Assembly (NCBI RefSeq): GCF_003171715.1
Contig: NZ_QGHL01000004.1
Span: forward strand, 496,001-560,000
Direction: 5' to 3'
DNA length: 64,000 nt
DNA from: Novosphingobium meiothermophilum
Lineage (GTDB): Bacteria > Pseudomonadota > Alphaproteobacteria > Sphingomonadales > Sphingomonadaceae
A program made the position numbers and the translations under genes. How positions within the stretch are numbered: position 1 is the stretch's first letter; every line of letters begins with the position of its first letter. The notes under the pieces are model-generated. The model saw only the letters and a program-made list of their open reading frames with translations, did no database searches and was not told the DNA's origin. Positions 35,747-43,865 of the stretch are shown here, one piece after another.

Positions 35747-36469
35747 ATGGCAATGCCCGACCTTCAGTCCGATCCCCGTCATCCTCGATCCGCCCCGCCG
35801 CTTGCCGTAGTCCTGCTGTCAGGCGGTCTCGATTCGATGGTCTGCGCCGCGCTTGCCCGCGAACAGGGCTTTGAAATCCTTGCCCTGACCATCGACTACA
35901 ACCAGCGTCACCGCATTGAACTGGATGCGGCCCGCGTGATTGCGGAAAGGCTGGGCGTGAAGCGGCACGTGATCCTGCCGCTGGACCTGCGCCAGTTCGG
36001 CGGATCAGCGCTGACCGACAATATCGCGGTTCCCAAAGAAGGTCTGACCGACGACATCCCGGTGACGTATGTCCCGGCCAGGAACCTGGTCTTTCTCTCG
36101 CTGGCGCTGGCTTGGGCAGAAGCGGCCGGGGCGAAGGATCTGTTCATCGGCGTCAACGCGCTGGATTATTCCGGTTATCCTGATTGTCGGCCAGAGTTCA
36201 TCGAGGGGTTCGGCAATCTCGCGCGGGTTGCCACCAAGCTTGGCAGCGAGGGCGGAACGGTGACTGTTCACGCACCGCTACAGCATCTGAAAAAGTCGCA
36301 GATTGCCCAGGAAGCGAAGCGGCTGGGGCTGGATGCTGCGCAAAGCTGGTCTTGTTATGACCCCCTGCCCGGCGGCACGGCTTGCGGGGTTTGCGACAGT
36401 TGCCGGCTGCGGCGCGCGGGATTTGAAGAGGCAGGATTGCATGACGGCACCAGATACGGCGAAGACTGA
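35747..36469 (+). CDS. queC: QueC, 7-cyano-7-deazaguanine synthase
   Basis: 240 residues. The N-terminal PP-loop ATPase motif is [13 protein letters not shown]. The zinc site is C-x(n)-C-x-x-C-x-x-C in [22 protein letters not shown], and [14 protein letters not shown] is also a QueC hallmark. It converts carboxy-deazaguanine to preQ0, the precursor of queuosine in tRNA. The start at 35747 is tentative (35753 also fits). It overlaps the following MFS gene by 29 bp. Confidence 0.95.
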   Translation: MAMPDLQSDPRHPRSAPPLAVVLLSGGLDSMVCAALAREQGFEILALTIDYNQRHRIELDAARVIAERLGVKRHVILPLDLRQFGGSALTDNIAVPKEGLTDDIPVTYVPARNLVFLSLALAWAEAAGAKDLFIGVNALDYSGYPDCRPEFIEGFGNLARVATKLGSEGGTVTVHAPLQHLKKSQIAQEAKRLGLDAAQSWSCYDPLPGGTACGVCDSCRLRRAGFEEAGLHDGTRYGED

Positions 36470-38030
36470 AGGAAATGGCCGGGCAGCGCCGCAGGAAGCC
36501 AGCGCCTACAGCTGGTATGTGCTGTTCATTCTGGTGCTGGTTTACATCCTGAACTTTGTTGACCGGCAGATTCTCTCGATCCTCGCGAACGACATCAAGC
36601 GTGATCTTTCGTTGACTGACGCGGATCTGGGCTTTCTTTACGGCACGGCCTTTGCCGTGTTCTATTCGCTTTTCGGCATCCCGCTTGGGCGGCTTGCCGA
36701 CAACTGGCATCGCGTCCGCCTGATGACCACGGGCCTCGCCGTCTGGTCGGTCATGACCGCCGTTTCGGGCCTTTCGAAGACCGGCACGCAACTTACGCTG
36801 GCGCGCATCGGCGTGGGGGTGGGCGAAGCAACCGCAAGCCCGGCCGCCTATTCTCTGATTTCCGACTATTTCCCGCAACGCCTTCGGGCCACGGCGCTGG
36901 CAATCTATTCCTCCGGCCTCTTTCTCGGCGGCGGCCTTTCGCTGTTCATTGGCGGCTACATCCTGGAAGCATGGAACAGCGCCTATCCTGATGGCGGTCC
37001 CATGGGCCTGGTGGGCTGGCAGGCAGCGTTCATGGCTGTCGGCCTTCCCGGCGTTCTGTTGGCACTGTGGGTGATGACCATCCGTGAGCCGATACGCGGG
37101 GCGATTGACGGATTGGTATCAAGGCAATCGCCCGAACCCTTCAAGGGGTTTGCCAGCGAACTGCTCAACGTCATTCCACCCCTTACCCTGATTGGCGCCG
37201 CGCGGCGCGGCCTTGGTGCCTTGGCAATCAATTTGGCAATCGCAGGCGTGCTTGCCGGGGCGGTATGGCTGCTTTCAGCAGTGCTTGGACGCGGCACGAT
37301 GCAGCAGTGGATCTTTCTTGCAGTCGGAATCTATGCCGTCTTCAGTTGGGCCTCTGCCCTGAGAGCGACCGACCTGCCCACTTTCAGGCTGATCTGGGGA
37401 ACCCCGGCCTTCCTGTGCACCACGCTCGGCTATGGCATGGTCGCCTTCATGTCCTATGCCTCGTCCTATTGGGGCGCACCCTATGCGGAACGGGTCTTCG
37501 GCATCGCCAAGGCCGACCTTGGCCTGACAATTGGCGGGACGGGCGCCCTTGCCGGATTTCTGGGCGTGATCATTGGCGGGCGTGTCGCCGATGCCCTGTT
37601 TGCGCGCGGCCCAGCCGGACGGCTCTATGTCACCCTGTTCGGGCTTCTGGCGCCGATCCTCCCAATGATCGGGGCATACACCACCGATTCCTTCGTCGCC
37701 TTCCTCGCCTATGCGTTCATCGCGCATGTCATGTCGAGCAGCGCGCTTGGCGGCGCTGCGGCCACCAGCCAGATGCTTGTGCTGCCGCGAATGCGCGGGA
37801 CGGCGACGGCCACATTCTTTCTGGCCACGACCCTTGTCGGCCTGGCGCTGGGGCCGTTCATGGCTGGCTATGTTTCAGCCACCAACAACGATGATCTGGC
37901 CAAGGGCGTTCTTTCTACGCTTGTTGCCGTGCCCATCGGTCTCGCACTGCTGCTCTTTGCAATCAGGTCCGTCCCGACCGCACAGGCAAGCCTCGAAGAC
38001 CGCGCCCGTGCAGCCGGAGAGCCGGTCTAG
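36441..38030 (+). CDS. MFS transporter, spinster-like
   Basis: 529 residues, 12 predicted membrane segments with a large central loop (about 210-260). MFS motif A is [15 protein letters not shown] in loop 2-3; the N-terminal helix reads [27 protein letters not shown] as in spinster-type carriers. The start is ATG 36441 with GAAGAGGCAGG before it, inside the queC end. The substrate is unknown; family members move lipids, sugar phosphates or organic acids. Confidence 0.88.
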   Translation: MTAPDTAKTEGNGRAAPQEASAYSWYVLFILVLVYILNFVDRQILSILANDIKRDLSLTDADLGFLYGTAFAVFYSLFGIPLGRLADNWHRVRLMTTGLAVWSVMTAVSGLSKTGTQLTLARIGVGVGEATASPAAYSLISDYFPQRLRATALAIYSSGLFLGGGLSLFIGGYILEAWNSAYPDGGPMGLVGWQAAFMAVGLPGVLLALWVMTIREPIRGAIDGLVSRQSPEPFKGFASELLNVIPPLTLIGAARRGLGALAINLAIAGVLAGAVWLLSAVLGRGTMQQWIFLAVGIYAVFSWASALRATDLPTFRLIWGTPAFLCTTLGYGMVAFMSYASSYWGAPYAERVFGIAKADLGLTIGGTGALAGFLGVIIGGRVADALFARGPAGRLYVTLFGLLAPILPMIGAYTTDSFVAFLAYAFIAHVMSSSALGGAAATSQMLVLPRMRGTATATFFLATTLVGLALGPFMAGYVSATNNDDLAKGVLSTLVAVPIGLALLLFAIRSVPTAQASLEDRARAAGEPV

Positions 38031-38048
38031 AACCGCCGCATCCGTTCA

Positions 38049-38585
38049 TCAGGAGGCTGCGACGAGCACGCCGCAGGCAATGCGCCCGCCACTGTTGCCG
38101 CTGGGATCCGTCTTGTAATCGTCGGGTCCCGCATGGATCACGACCGCGGTTCCGTCAGCGTCGAACAAGGCGGCAACCAGCGCCGATGGCGCTATGGCAA
38201 GCTGCGTGTTCATTGTTGCCTTGCCATTGGGCTCAGCAAGCAGATTGGGAAGATCGCCGACATGCGGCCCTGCCGCATTAAGCATGCCATGCTGACGCCC
38301 CGCCGGATTGAGATGGCCCCCGGCCGAAGCGAACGACGGCCCGTCGCATCTGCCAAACTCATGGAAATGCAGGCCATGCAGACCTGACGAAAGACCCGCT
38401 GCCTCGACAATCAATCTGGCTTGGTCTCCTTCACGCATGATTTTCACCTCGCCGATGGCCGCTCCGCTCGCATCCTTGAGAGCGGCCGTCGCAATCGGCA
38501 CAGAGGCCGGCATGCGCGGCGCGTGTGCGCACGCCTGAAGCATAGGCAAAGTCAGCAGCCAAATACCTGCGGTCTTCAAAGTCAT
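38049..38585 (-). CDS. sodC: Cu/Zn superoxide dismutase, lipoprotein
   Basis: 178 residues. The lipobox LQAC at residues 16-19 predicts a periplasmic lipoprotein. Metal ligands are seen in GLHGLHFHEFGRCDG, AGGHLNPAGRQHG and HVGDLP, and VVIHAGPDDY holds the last His; the disulfide Cys are in GRCDG and RIACGVL. It removes superoxide in the periplasm. The start at 38585 is supported by GGAGATCCAGGG. It follows OmpA on the same strand but behind a terminator. Confidence 0.93.
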   Translation of the reverse strand: MTLKTAGIWLLTLPMLQACAHAPRMPASVPIATAALKDASGAAIGEVKIMREGDQARLIVEAAGLSSGLHGLHFHEFGRCDGPSFASAGGHLNPAGRQHGMLNAAGPHVGDLPNLLAEPNGKATMNTQLAIAPSALVAALFDADGTAVVIHAGPDDYKTDPSGNSGGRIACGVLVAAS

Positions 38586-38624
38586 CCCTGGATCTCCGGT
38601 TTGCGGATCATGCCATTCATAACA

Positions 38625-38653
38625 GAAAAGGGGCCGGATTGCTCCGGCCCCTT
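38625..38653 (-). terminator. Rho-independent terminator after the OmpA gene
   Basis: Stem AAGGGGCCGG/CCGGCCCCTT (38629-38638 and 38644-38653) with a 5-nt loop; on the minus strand it is followed by TTTTCTG. It separates the OmpA gene from sodC. Confidence 0.75.
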
Positions 38654-38679
38654 GTTCCATTTTCCGGTTCACCCGGAGA

Positions 38680-39771
38680 TTACATGCCCGAACCCGGACC
38701 GTAGGTGATTTCCACCCGGCGGTTCTGAAGCTCGCGAACGCCATCCGCAGTCGGAACGCGCGGGTTGGCTTCACCGAAGGCCTTGCTGGTGATCGCGCTG
38801 GCAGGGATGCCACGCGAGGTCAGATAAGCCTGAACCGAAGCGTTACGACGCTGCGAAAGGCCAAGGTTGTACTTCGGCGTGCCCGAACGGTCGGCATAGC
38901 CAGCAAGCATGATCGGAACATTCGCGCAGTTGCCATAAGCGGTAACGGCGTTGTCGAGGATGCTTGCGGCTTCCGGCGTGATGTCCGACTTATCCCAGTC
39001 GAAGAACACGATGTAGGGACCCTTGTTGCAGACCACCGCAGGCGGCGGCGGAGGCGGCGGAGGCGGCGGAGGCGGCGGGGGCGGCGGGGGCGGCGGAGGC
39101 GGCGGAGGCGCAGCCTCTTCCACCGGAGCCGCACCACCAAAGTTGTAGGTCAGCGTGCCCATCAGCGAGTGCGTGCGCAGCTTGGTGCGCGCATTCGTTC
39201 CGCCGGCATTTACCAGGTCGATGCGGTTCTGATTGAAGAAGCGATACTTCAGACCGACATCCACCGAGTTGCTGATCGGCGCACGGACACCTGCGAGGGC
39301 CTGCCATGCAAAGCCCGTATCCGAATCGTTCAGATCGGTAAGGTTGGAAGGCGTGTCAACGCGGATGCTTGCGCGGCTGACGCCCACGCCGCCACCGACG
39401 AAGCCCTGGAGTCCATCATCAGGACCGAAATCCAGCAGGCCGTTGACCATGAAGCTGAGTGCATTCGCATTGCCCGCGATCGCGCGGTCATAAGTGCGCA
39501 CGCCGTCGTTGAACGACTCGGCCTTTGCACGACGATAGCTGACTTCGCTTTCAAGGCGGAAGCCGCCGAAATCGTAACCCACGATTCCGCCGAAATCATA
39601 ACCCGTGCGGGAGTTGAGAAGACCGTTCTGGCCAACACCCGTCAGGCTGGTGATGTCTTCCACAATCATCGCGCCAGCATCGGCTTCGACATACCAGGAA
39701 TCGTTCCGTGCAAGTGCCGGCGATGCCAAGGCGCTCGAGGCCAAGGCTACGCCAAGGACCAGTTTCCGCAT
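38680..39771 (-). CDS. OmpA-family outer membrane protein with polyproline hinge
   Basis: 363 residues. Signal peptide MRKLVLGVALASSALASPALA; an N-terminal eight-strand barrel (about 22-210); a run of more than 20 prolines encoded by GGC/GGA-type triplet repeats at 39042-39112; then the peptidoglycan-binding OmpA_C domain with FFDWDKSDITPEA, GYADRSGTPKYN, LSQRRNASVQAYL and NRRVEI. It anchors the outer membrane to the wall. The start at 39771 is supported by AAGGGGAAACG. The triplet tract may vary in length between strains. Confidence 0.95.
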   Translation of the reverse strand: MRKLVLGVALASSALASPALARNDSWYVEADAGAMIVEDITSLTGVGQNGLLNSRTGYDFGGIVGYDFGGFRLESEVSYRRAKAESFNDGVRTYDRAIAGNANALSFMVNGLLDFGPDDGLQGFVGGGVGVSRASIRVDTPSNLTDLNDSDTGFAWQALAGVRAPISNSVDVGLKYRFFNQNRIDLVNAGGTNARTKLRTHSLMGTLTYNFGGAAPVEEAAPPPPPPPPPPPPPPPPPPPPPPPAVVCNKGPYIVFFDWDKSDITPEAASILDNAVTAYGNCANVPIMLAGYADRSGTPKYNLGLSQRRNASVQAYLTSRGIPASAITSKAFGEANPRVPTADGVRELQNRRVEITYGPGSGM

Positions 39772-39963
39772 TATCGTTTCCCCTTTTTGCGACATCATGC
39801 CACGTCGTGGCCGTTGTCTACCGGTTCCAAAGTGGTCATGCAAGCAGACAAACACCCATAGTGTTGCACAAAAACAACGAATCATGTCCATTGTGCAGTG
39901 CAACTCTGTTCAGTTCATGCCGTCATGTCGCCTTTGAATGCAGAGGCCCCGAATTGGTTCCGG

Positions 39964-40422
39964 TCAACTTCCCGGAAACACCCCGATTGATTGCAGGGAA
40001 GCAATCAATGCCGTGATTGCAGCGCGCGCTTCGCCGTCCACAAAAGACCCGCCGGAGGGCGTTGATGGCACAGAGGCAATTTTCCAGCTCCCGTCGAACA
40101 GGCGCATCGCGCCCGCTTCCAGATCATGGACACACATGCCAGCAAACGGAACGATAAAGCGCCAGCCTCCTTCGGTCCAACCAGCAAGATGTCCGTCATG
40201 TGTGGCAAAGTCTGCTTCGCCCCCCTGCCCGACAAGCCACATCTGCCCGATCTGCGGGCCTGAAGGCACCGTGCTACGAACGCCCTGCACTACCGCACCG
40301 ACAGCAAGGTCCAGCATTGAGAGCGCCTCGTTGACGGTCGCCTCCTTCTGGGCCTGTCCGGCAAAGAGGAGCGGCAGTGCAAGGCGCGGAGTTGCGGCGG
40401 AATAGAACATCTGATCCGGCAT
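39964..40422 (-). CDS. DUF2793 protein, distal gene of the GTA cluster
   Basis: 152 residues from ATG 40422 with GGAGG 9 nt upstream. The N-terminal SAATPRLALPLLFAGQAQKEATVNEALSMLD and the W-rich GQMWLVG and GWRFIVPF repeats are typical of DUF2793, found at the ends of phage and GTA tail modules, perhaps as a fibre or head-spike part. It lies 27 bp after g15 and is probably the last gene of the GTA transcript. Confidence 0.8.
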   Translation of the reverse strand: MPDQMFYSAATPRLALPLLFAGQAQKEATVNEALSMLDLAVGAVVQGVRSTVPSGPQIGQMWLVGQGGEADFATHDGHLAGWTEGGWRFIVPFAGMCVHDLEAGAMRLFDGSWKIASVPSTPSGGSFVDGEARAAITALIASLQSIGVFPGS

Positions 40423-40449
40423 GAGATGAAACCTCCAAGTCTTGTGCAA

Positions 40450-42648
40450 TCAGGCAGGCAGGGGAACCAGCAGCGGTGCGGACAGTGAACTGCGACCAAT
40501 CTGCCGGACTTCGAACATGCCCGATGGCGCCTCGGCAGTGATCCCGGCAAAGGTCGCGGCATCAAGCCGTAATTGCGGGGCCGAACTCGTCCAGAAAGCG
40601 ACAGTCTGACCGGACGCACCGAACCGCACCTCCCATGATTCCTGCGGTTCGTTCAACGGCACGTCAACAAGGTCGAGCCATGCCCAGCTGCCACGCGCCC
40701 GTCTGGTCCATGTCAGCTCAAGGCCACCATCCGGCTTGATCGTCGCCTTGCCGTGAACGGGTGACAGCGGCCGCAAGGAAAGCCCCGCATTGATGACCCG
40801 ACTGGTCACGGCGTCGGCATCGCCCAGACCGATCGCCGCCAGCATGGCCGGAGCACTTCCACCAATCAGGGCTGGATCAAGCACCGTGAGGCGATCATCG
40901 ATAAGAACGAACGGTTCGCCGGCCAGATGGCTCGACGTTGCATCTTCAGTGCCCCCGCGCCCCCGCAGGAAGCCACGCAGCTTCCATGTCCTGCCGCCAA
41001 CCCTTTCCGCCGTGGCAAACTGGACAAGCTCGTTTCCGATGAGCGCCAGATTGGCACCCTGCATCAGCTGCGCCCATGTGGCATTGTCGAGCATCAGATC
41101 GGGTCCGGCCAGTTCCACCAGCAAGCTGTTGCGCCTGTCGAAGATCAGCGGAGATGCGGCTGGCAGGCTTTCTGGAATCCTGCCCATGACCGCGCGGCTG
41201 CGCCCGGTCGAACCAAGCGGCAGCAGTGCCTCGTCGGGCTGGCGTGCATATAGCGCTGCACCGCGCCATCCGGCTGTCGATGCCGTGGCCGCTGCCCGAA
41301 CGATCGTCTGATTGGCATCGCCATGTCCATTCCAGGGAAGTTCCAGCGCAACCGCCTGCGTAGGTGGGACCGGCACGTCCAGCGGCACATTGGCCCGGCC
41401 GGGATCGCCGGGCTGCCCCATTGGCAGGTCGACCGGCACCGAAACCAGATCCAGCAGCACGCCATCGGCCAGCCATTCCCACTCTTCCACGCGCCAGATC
41501 CCGCCGGCAACCGTCGTGCGCACCAAAGCACCAGCCGCAAACCGCTGGTCGATTTCGGAAATCCGGTAGCGCAAGGTGTCGCGCGCCCGCGTTCTGCGCA
41601 GAGCCGCACGATTGGCAACGCCTGCCGCCTCGTCGGCCGTCATCACCACTGGCATTTCAATCACCGCCACGTCGCCGCGCACGTGGCGACCAACGCTGCG
41701 CTGCAATCCCGGTTGATAGTCGCGCGCAGTGTCATAATAGCGAACCGCACACTGGGCCGTCGCGGGCATGGCCTCGCGCTTGCGGGTCCATCCCGAAGTC
41801 AGAGCATCTTCAGCCCTGTCGCCGCCGGCGCAGGCTTCGGGCAGGACCGGCAGCGGCTGTTCGTGCGGCACTTCGGCCCGTTGCAGAACGATCCGCGCAT
41901 CCCGGACGATGCAGGACATCGGCACAATTTCGCCCAGAACCCCGATTGCTTCGCTGGCGCCGCCGCGCTCCAGCGAAAAGCCGGTGATAGGAGTGCCCTC
42001 AAGGTCAGCGCTTTCAACGATCGGGTCGATGGCACGGCACACATCGGCTGCCGTCACGCCAGAGGCATCGGCGATAATCTCGAATGTCAGGGATGGCAGC
42101 CTGTTGCCGAACTCGGCGAGGTCCAAATCTTCGAACACGGCATAGGCCGTGTGCCGATAGGCCGGGTTCAGCGCGGGCCCTTCGGCCTGCACCAGAAGTG
42201 GATCGGGCGCCTGATCGCCATGACCCGTGTGGATTCGCAGCTTGCCTGCAACCTTCAGATCGCCTTCGCCCCCTCGCAGCAGATTGCCATCGGCCCAGAT
42301 GCGCCCGATCCCCGCAATGGGTCGGCTGGCAACGGCCACCGCGAAGGAGGCCGAGTAGCTGTAGCTTGTCACCGAAGGCCGTCCCTTGCCGCCGCCCGAA
42401 CGCTCCGCGCGCTCGATCAGTTCGGTGGCCCAGATCACACTGCCGGAGGCGCGCACCGTGCCGAAATGGAGCGGCAGCGGCGAACCATAGCTGGAAGTCT
42501 GCACCGAAAGCTCCTTGAGCCTTGGTCCTTCCACCTTGCGCCGTCCGATCAGCGCTGCATCGAACTGCTGTCCGATCAGCGCCCCCAAGGCTCCGCCCAG
42601 CGGTCCACCAAATACTGTGCCAACGGCTGACAGGATCAGTGTTGCCAT
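40450..42648 (-). CDS. GTA host-specificity / baseplate protein (g15-like), short form
   Basis: 732 residues. The N-terminal 190 residues match the g15 pattern (LILSAVGTVFGGPLGGALG, YGSPLPLHFGTVRASGSVIWATEL, YAVFEDLDLAEFGNRLPSLTFE), and the rest fits the phage tail domain that follows. Rhodobacter g15 is about 1300 residues and carries a TIM-barrel domain directly after the FGNR segment. Here that domain is missing and the tail part follows at once. It is predicted to form the tail tip contacting recipient cells. Confidence 0.88.
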   Translation of the reverse strand: MATLILSAVGTVFGGPLGGALGALIGQQFDAALIGRRKVEGPRLKELSVQTSSYGSPLPLHFGTVRASGSVIWATELIERAERSGGGKGRPSVTSYSYSASFAVAVASRPIAGIGRIWADGNLLRGGEGDLKVAGKLRIHTGHGDQAPDPLLVQAEGPALNPAYRHTAYAVFEDLDLAEFGNRLPSLTFEIIADASGVTAADVCRAIDPIVESADLEGTPITGFSLERGGASEAIGVLGEIVPMSCIVRDARIVLQRAEVPHEQPLPVLPEACAGGDRAEDALTSGWTRKREAMPATAQCAVRYYDTARDYQPGLQRSVGRHVRGDVAVIEMPVVMTADEAAGVANRAALRRTRARDTLRYRISEIDQRFAAGALVRTTVAGGIWRVEEWEWLADGVLLDLVSVPVDLPMGQPGDPGRANVPLDVPVPPTQAVALELPWNGHGDANQTIVRAAATASTAGWRGAALYARQPDEALLPLGSTGRSRAVMGRIPESLPAASPLIFDRRNSLLVELAGPDLMLDNATWAQLMQGANLALIGNELVQFATAERVGGRTWKLRGFLRGRGGTEDATSSHLAGEPFVLIDDRLTVLDPALIGGSAPAMLAAIGLGDADAVTSRVINAGLSLRPLSPVHGKATIKPDGGLELTWTRRARGSWAWLDLVDVPLNEPQESWEVRFGASGQTVAFWTSSAPQLRLDAATFAGITAEAPSGMFEVRQIGRSSLSAPLLVPLPA

Positions 42649-42666
42649 GAAAACTCCCTCAATCCG

Positions 42667-43050
42667 TCACGTCAGACGCCATTGCACAATCACCGGCCAC
42701 TCCAGCGGCGGCGGCATGAAGGCCACACGGCCAAGCGAGGCATGGGCATGAACAAAGCCGTCCGGCACCGCGACGAGCAGATGTGGCTGTATCGGGTTGG
42801 CCATGCACAAGAGCACATCGCCCTCCGCATCGATCCGCTCCAGCCCGCTCTGGTCGGCACAGGTCAGAAACCGCGCAACCGATGAAGCCCGCAAGGCGTA
42901 GCCTTCAGGCGTGCAAACAGTGCGTCCCGTTCTGCGCAGGGCTTCCGCCACCACCCCAACGCAATCAAGGCCAGATGCCGGGTCGCGCCCATGCAGCCGG
43001 AAGGGCACGCCAACCAGTTCGAGGGCTGCCTCCGCAAGGGCCGCATTCAT
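42667..43050 (-). CDS. GTA NlpC/P60 peptidase (g14-like)
   Basis: 127 residues. The catalytic Cys is in SGLDCVGVVAEALRR and candidate His in QPHLLVAV, as in g14-type cell-wall peptidases of GTA tails that help DNA cross the recipient envelope. The start at 43050 overlaps the g13 stop by 4 bp (ATGA). It is slightly shorter than the usual NlpC/P60 domain. Confidence 0.85.
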   Translation of the reverse strand: MNAALAEAALELVGVPFRLHGRDPASGLDCVGVVAEALRRTGRTVCTPEGYALRASSVARFLTCADQSGLERIDAEGDVLLCMANPIQPHLLVAVPDGFVHAHASLGRVAFMPPPLEWPVIVQWRLT

Positions 43051-43865
43051 GCCGATGGAGCCGGGTAGCGGGTGAGCAGATCGTTGCCCGGCAGAAACGG
43101 TTCGCCCTGAAAGTTCACCGCATTGCCAAACCTTGCGGAACATGTGGCAAGGGTCTGGTCGCACCCCTCGCGAACCAGCAGCCGGTCCCCCGGCCCGCAA
43201 TCCTCGCCGAGCGGACGGTCCAGCACCAGCCAGCCGTCACTCACCGCCTGCACGCGCAGGGTAATGCCGGCATCGCTGCCATCGATCATGCGAATCCAGC
43301 CAAAGGCAAGATCCTGTGCCGCAGGCCCATCAACCTGCACCCACTGGCGATCCGCACTCACGGCAGACAGCATGACCTCGTGCATGAACCTTGCGGCCGA
43401 AAGCGTGCATCCCTTTCCGCAGAACTCTGCCCGGCAGGTCGGCGACGTTCTCGGAACGAGATCGACAGCCAGCTTCTGCTTGATCGATGCCAGTTCCGCA
43501 GAAAACCGCCCGCCTTCGCTCGTGACTGCGCCAATGGTTCCGGCGAACAGGCTTTCGCTCTCCAGCGTTTCCCAGTCCACCAGCCCCATCGAAACGCGCG
43601 CACCGTCAAACCGCCCCGCCGCTAGGTCCGCCTCGCTGATCGCGTCATGGCTGATCGCCCCTGCCACCTCGGCGCTATCCGGCTCCAGCGTTGCCGAACG
43701 GCGCACGGCCGATGGCACCATGCCGGGCGCCGTGCGGTGACGCAGGCCCGCGAACACCAGATCGCGGTCATGGCTGGTCAGTCCCAGCGCCACACCGTCG
43801 CACCGTTCGATCCGCCACCATACCGCCACGGTCTCCAGCGGCTGGCTGAACCACGCCCGGCTCAT
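43047..43865 (-). CDS. GTA DUF2163 tail protein (g13-like)
   Basis: 272 residues with the DUF2163 / BR0599 pattern: an N-terminal GLTSHDRDLVFAG block and a Cys-rich SPTCRAEFCGKGCTLS block, with two later Cys in EDCGPGD and TCSARFGN. RcGTA g13 is an iron-sulfur-containing hub protein, and the Cys pattern fits. It overlaps both neighbours by 4 bp. Confidence 0.88.
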   Translation of the reverse strand: MSRAWFSQPLETVAVWWRIERCDGVALGLTSHDRDLVFAGLRHRTAPGMVPSAVRRSATLEPDSAEVAGAISHDAISEADLAAGRFDGARVSMGLVDWETLESESLFAGTIGAVTSEGGRFSAELASIKQKLAVDLVPRTSPTCRAEFCGKGCTLSAARFMHEVMLSAVSADRQWVQVDGPAAQDLAFGWIRMIDGSDAGITLRVQAVSDGWLVLDRPLGEDCGPGDRLLVREGCDQTLATCSARFGNAVNFQGEPFLPGNDLLTRYPAPSA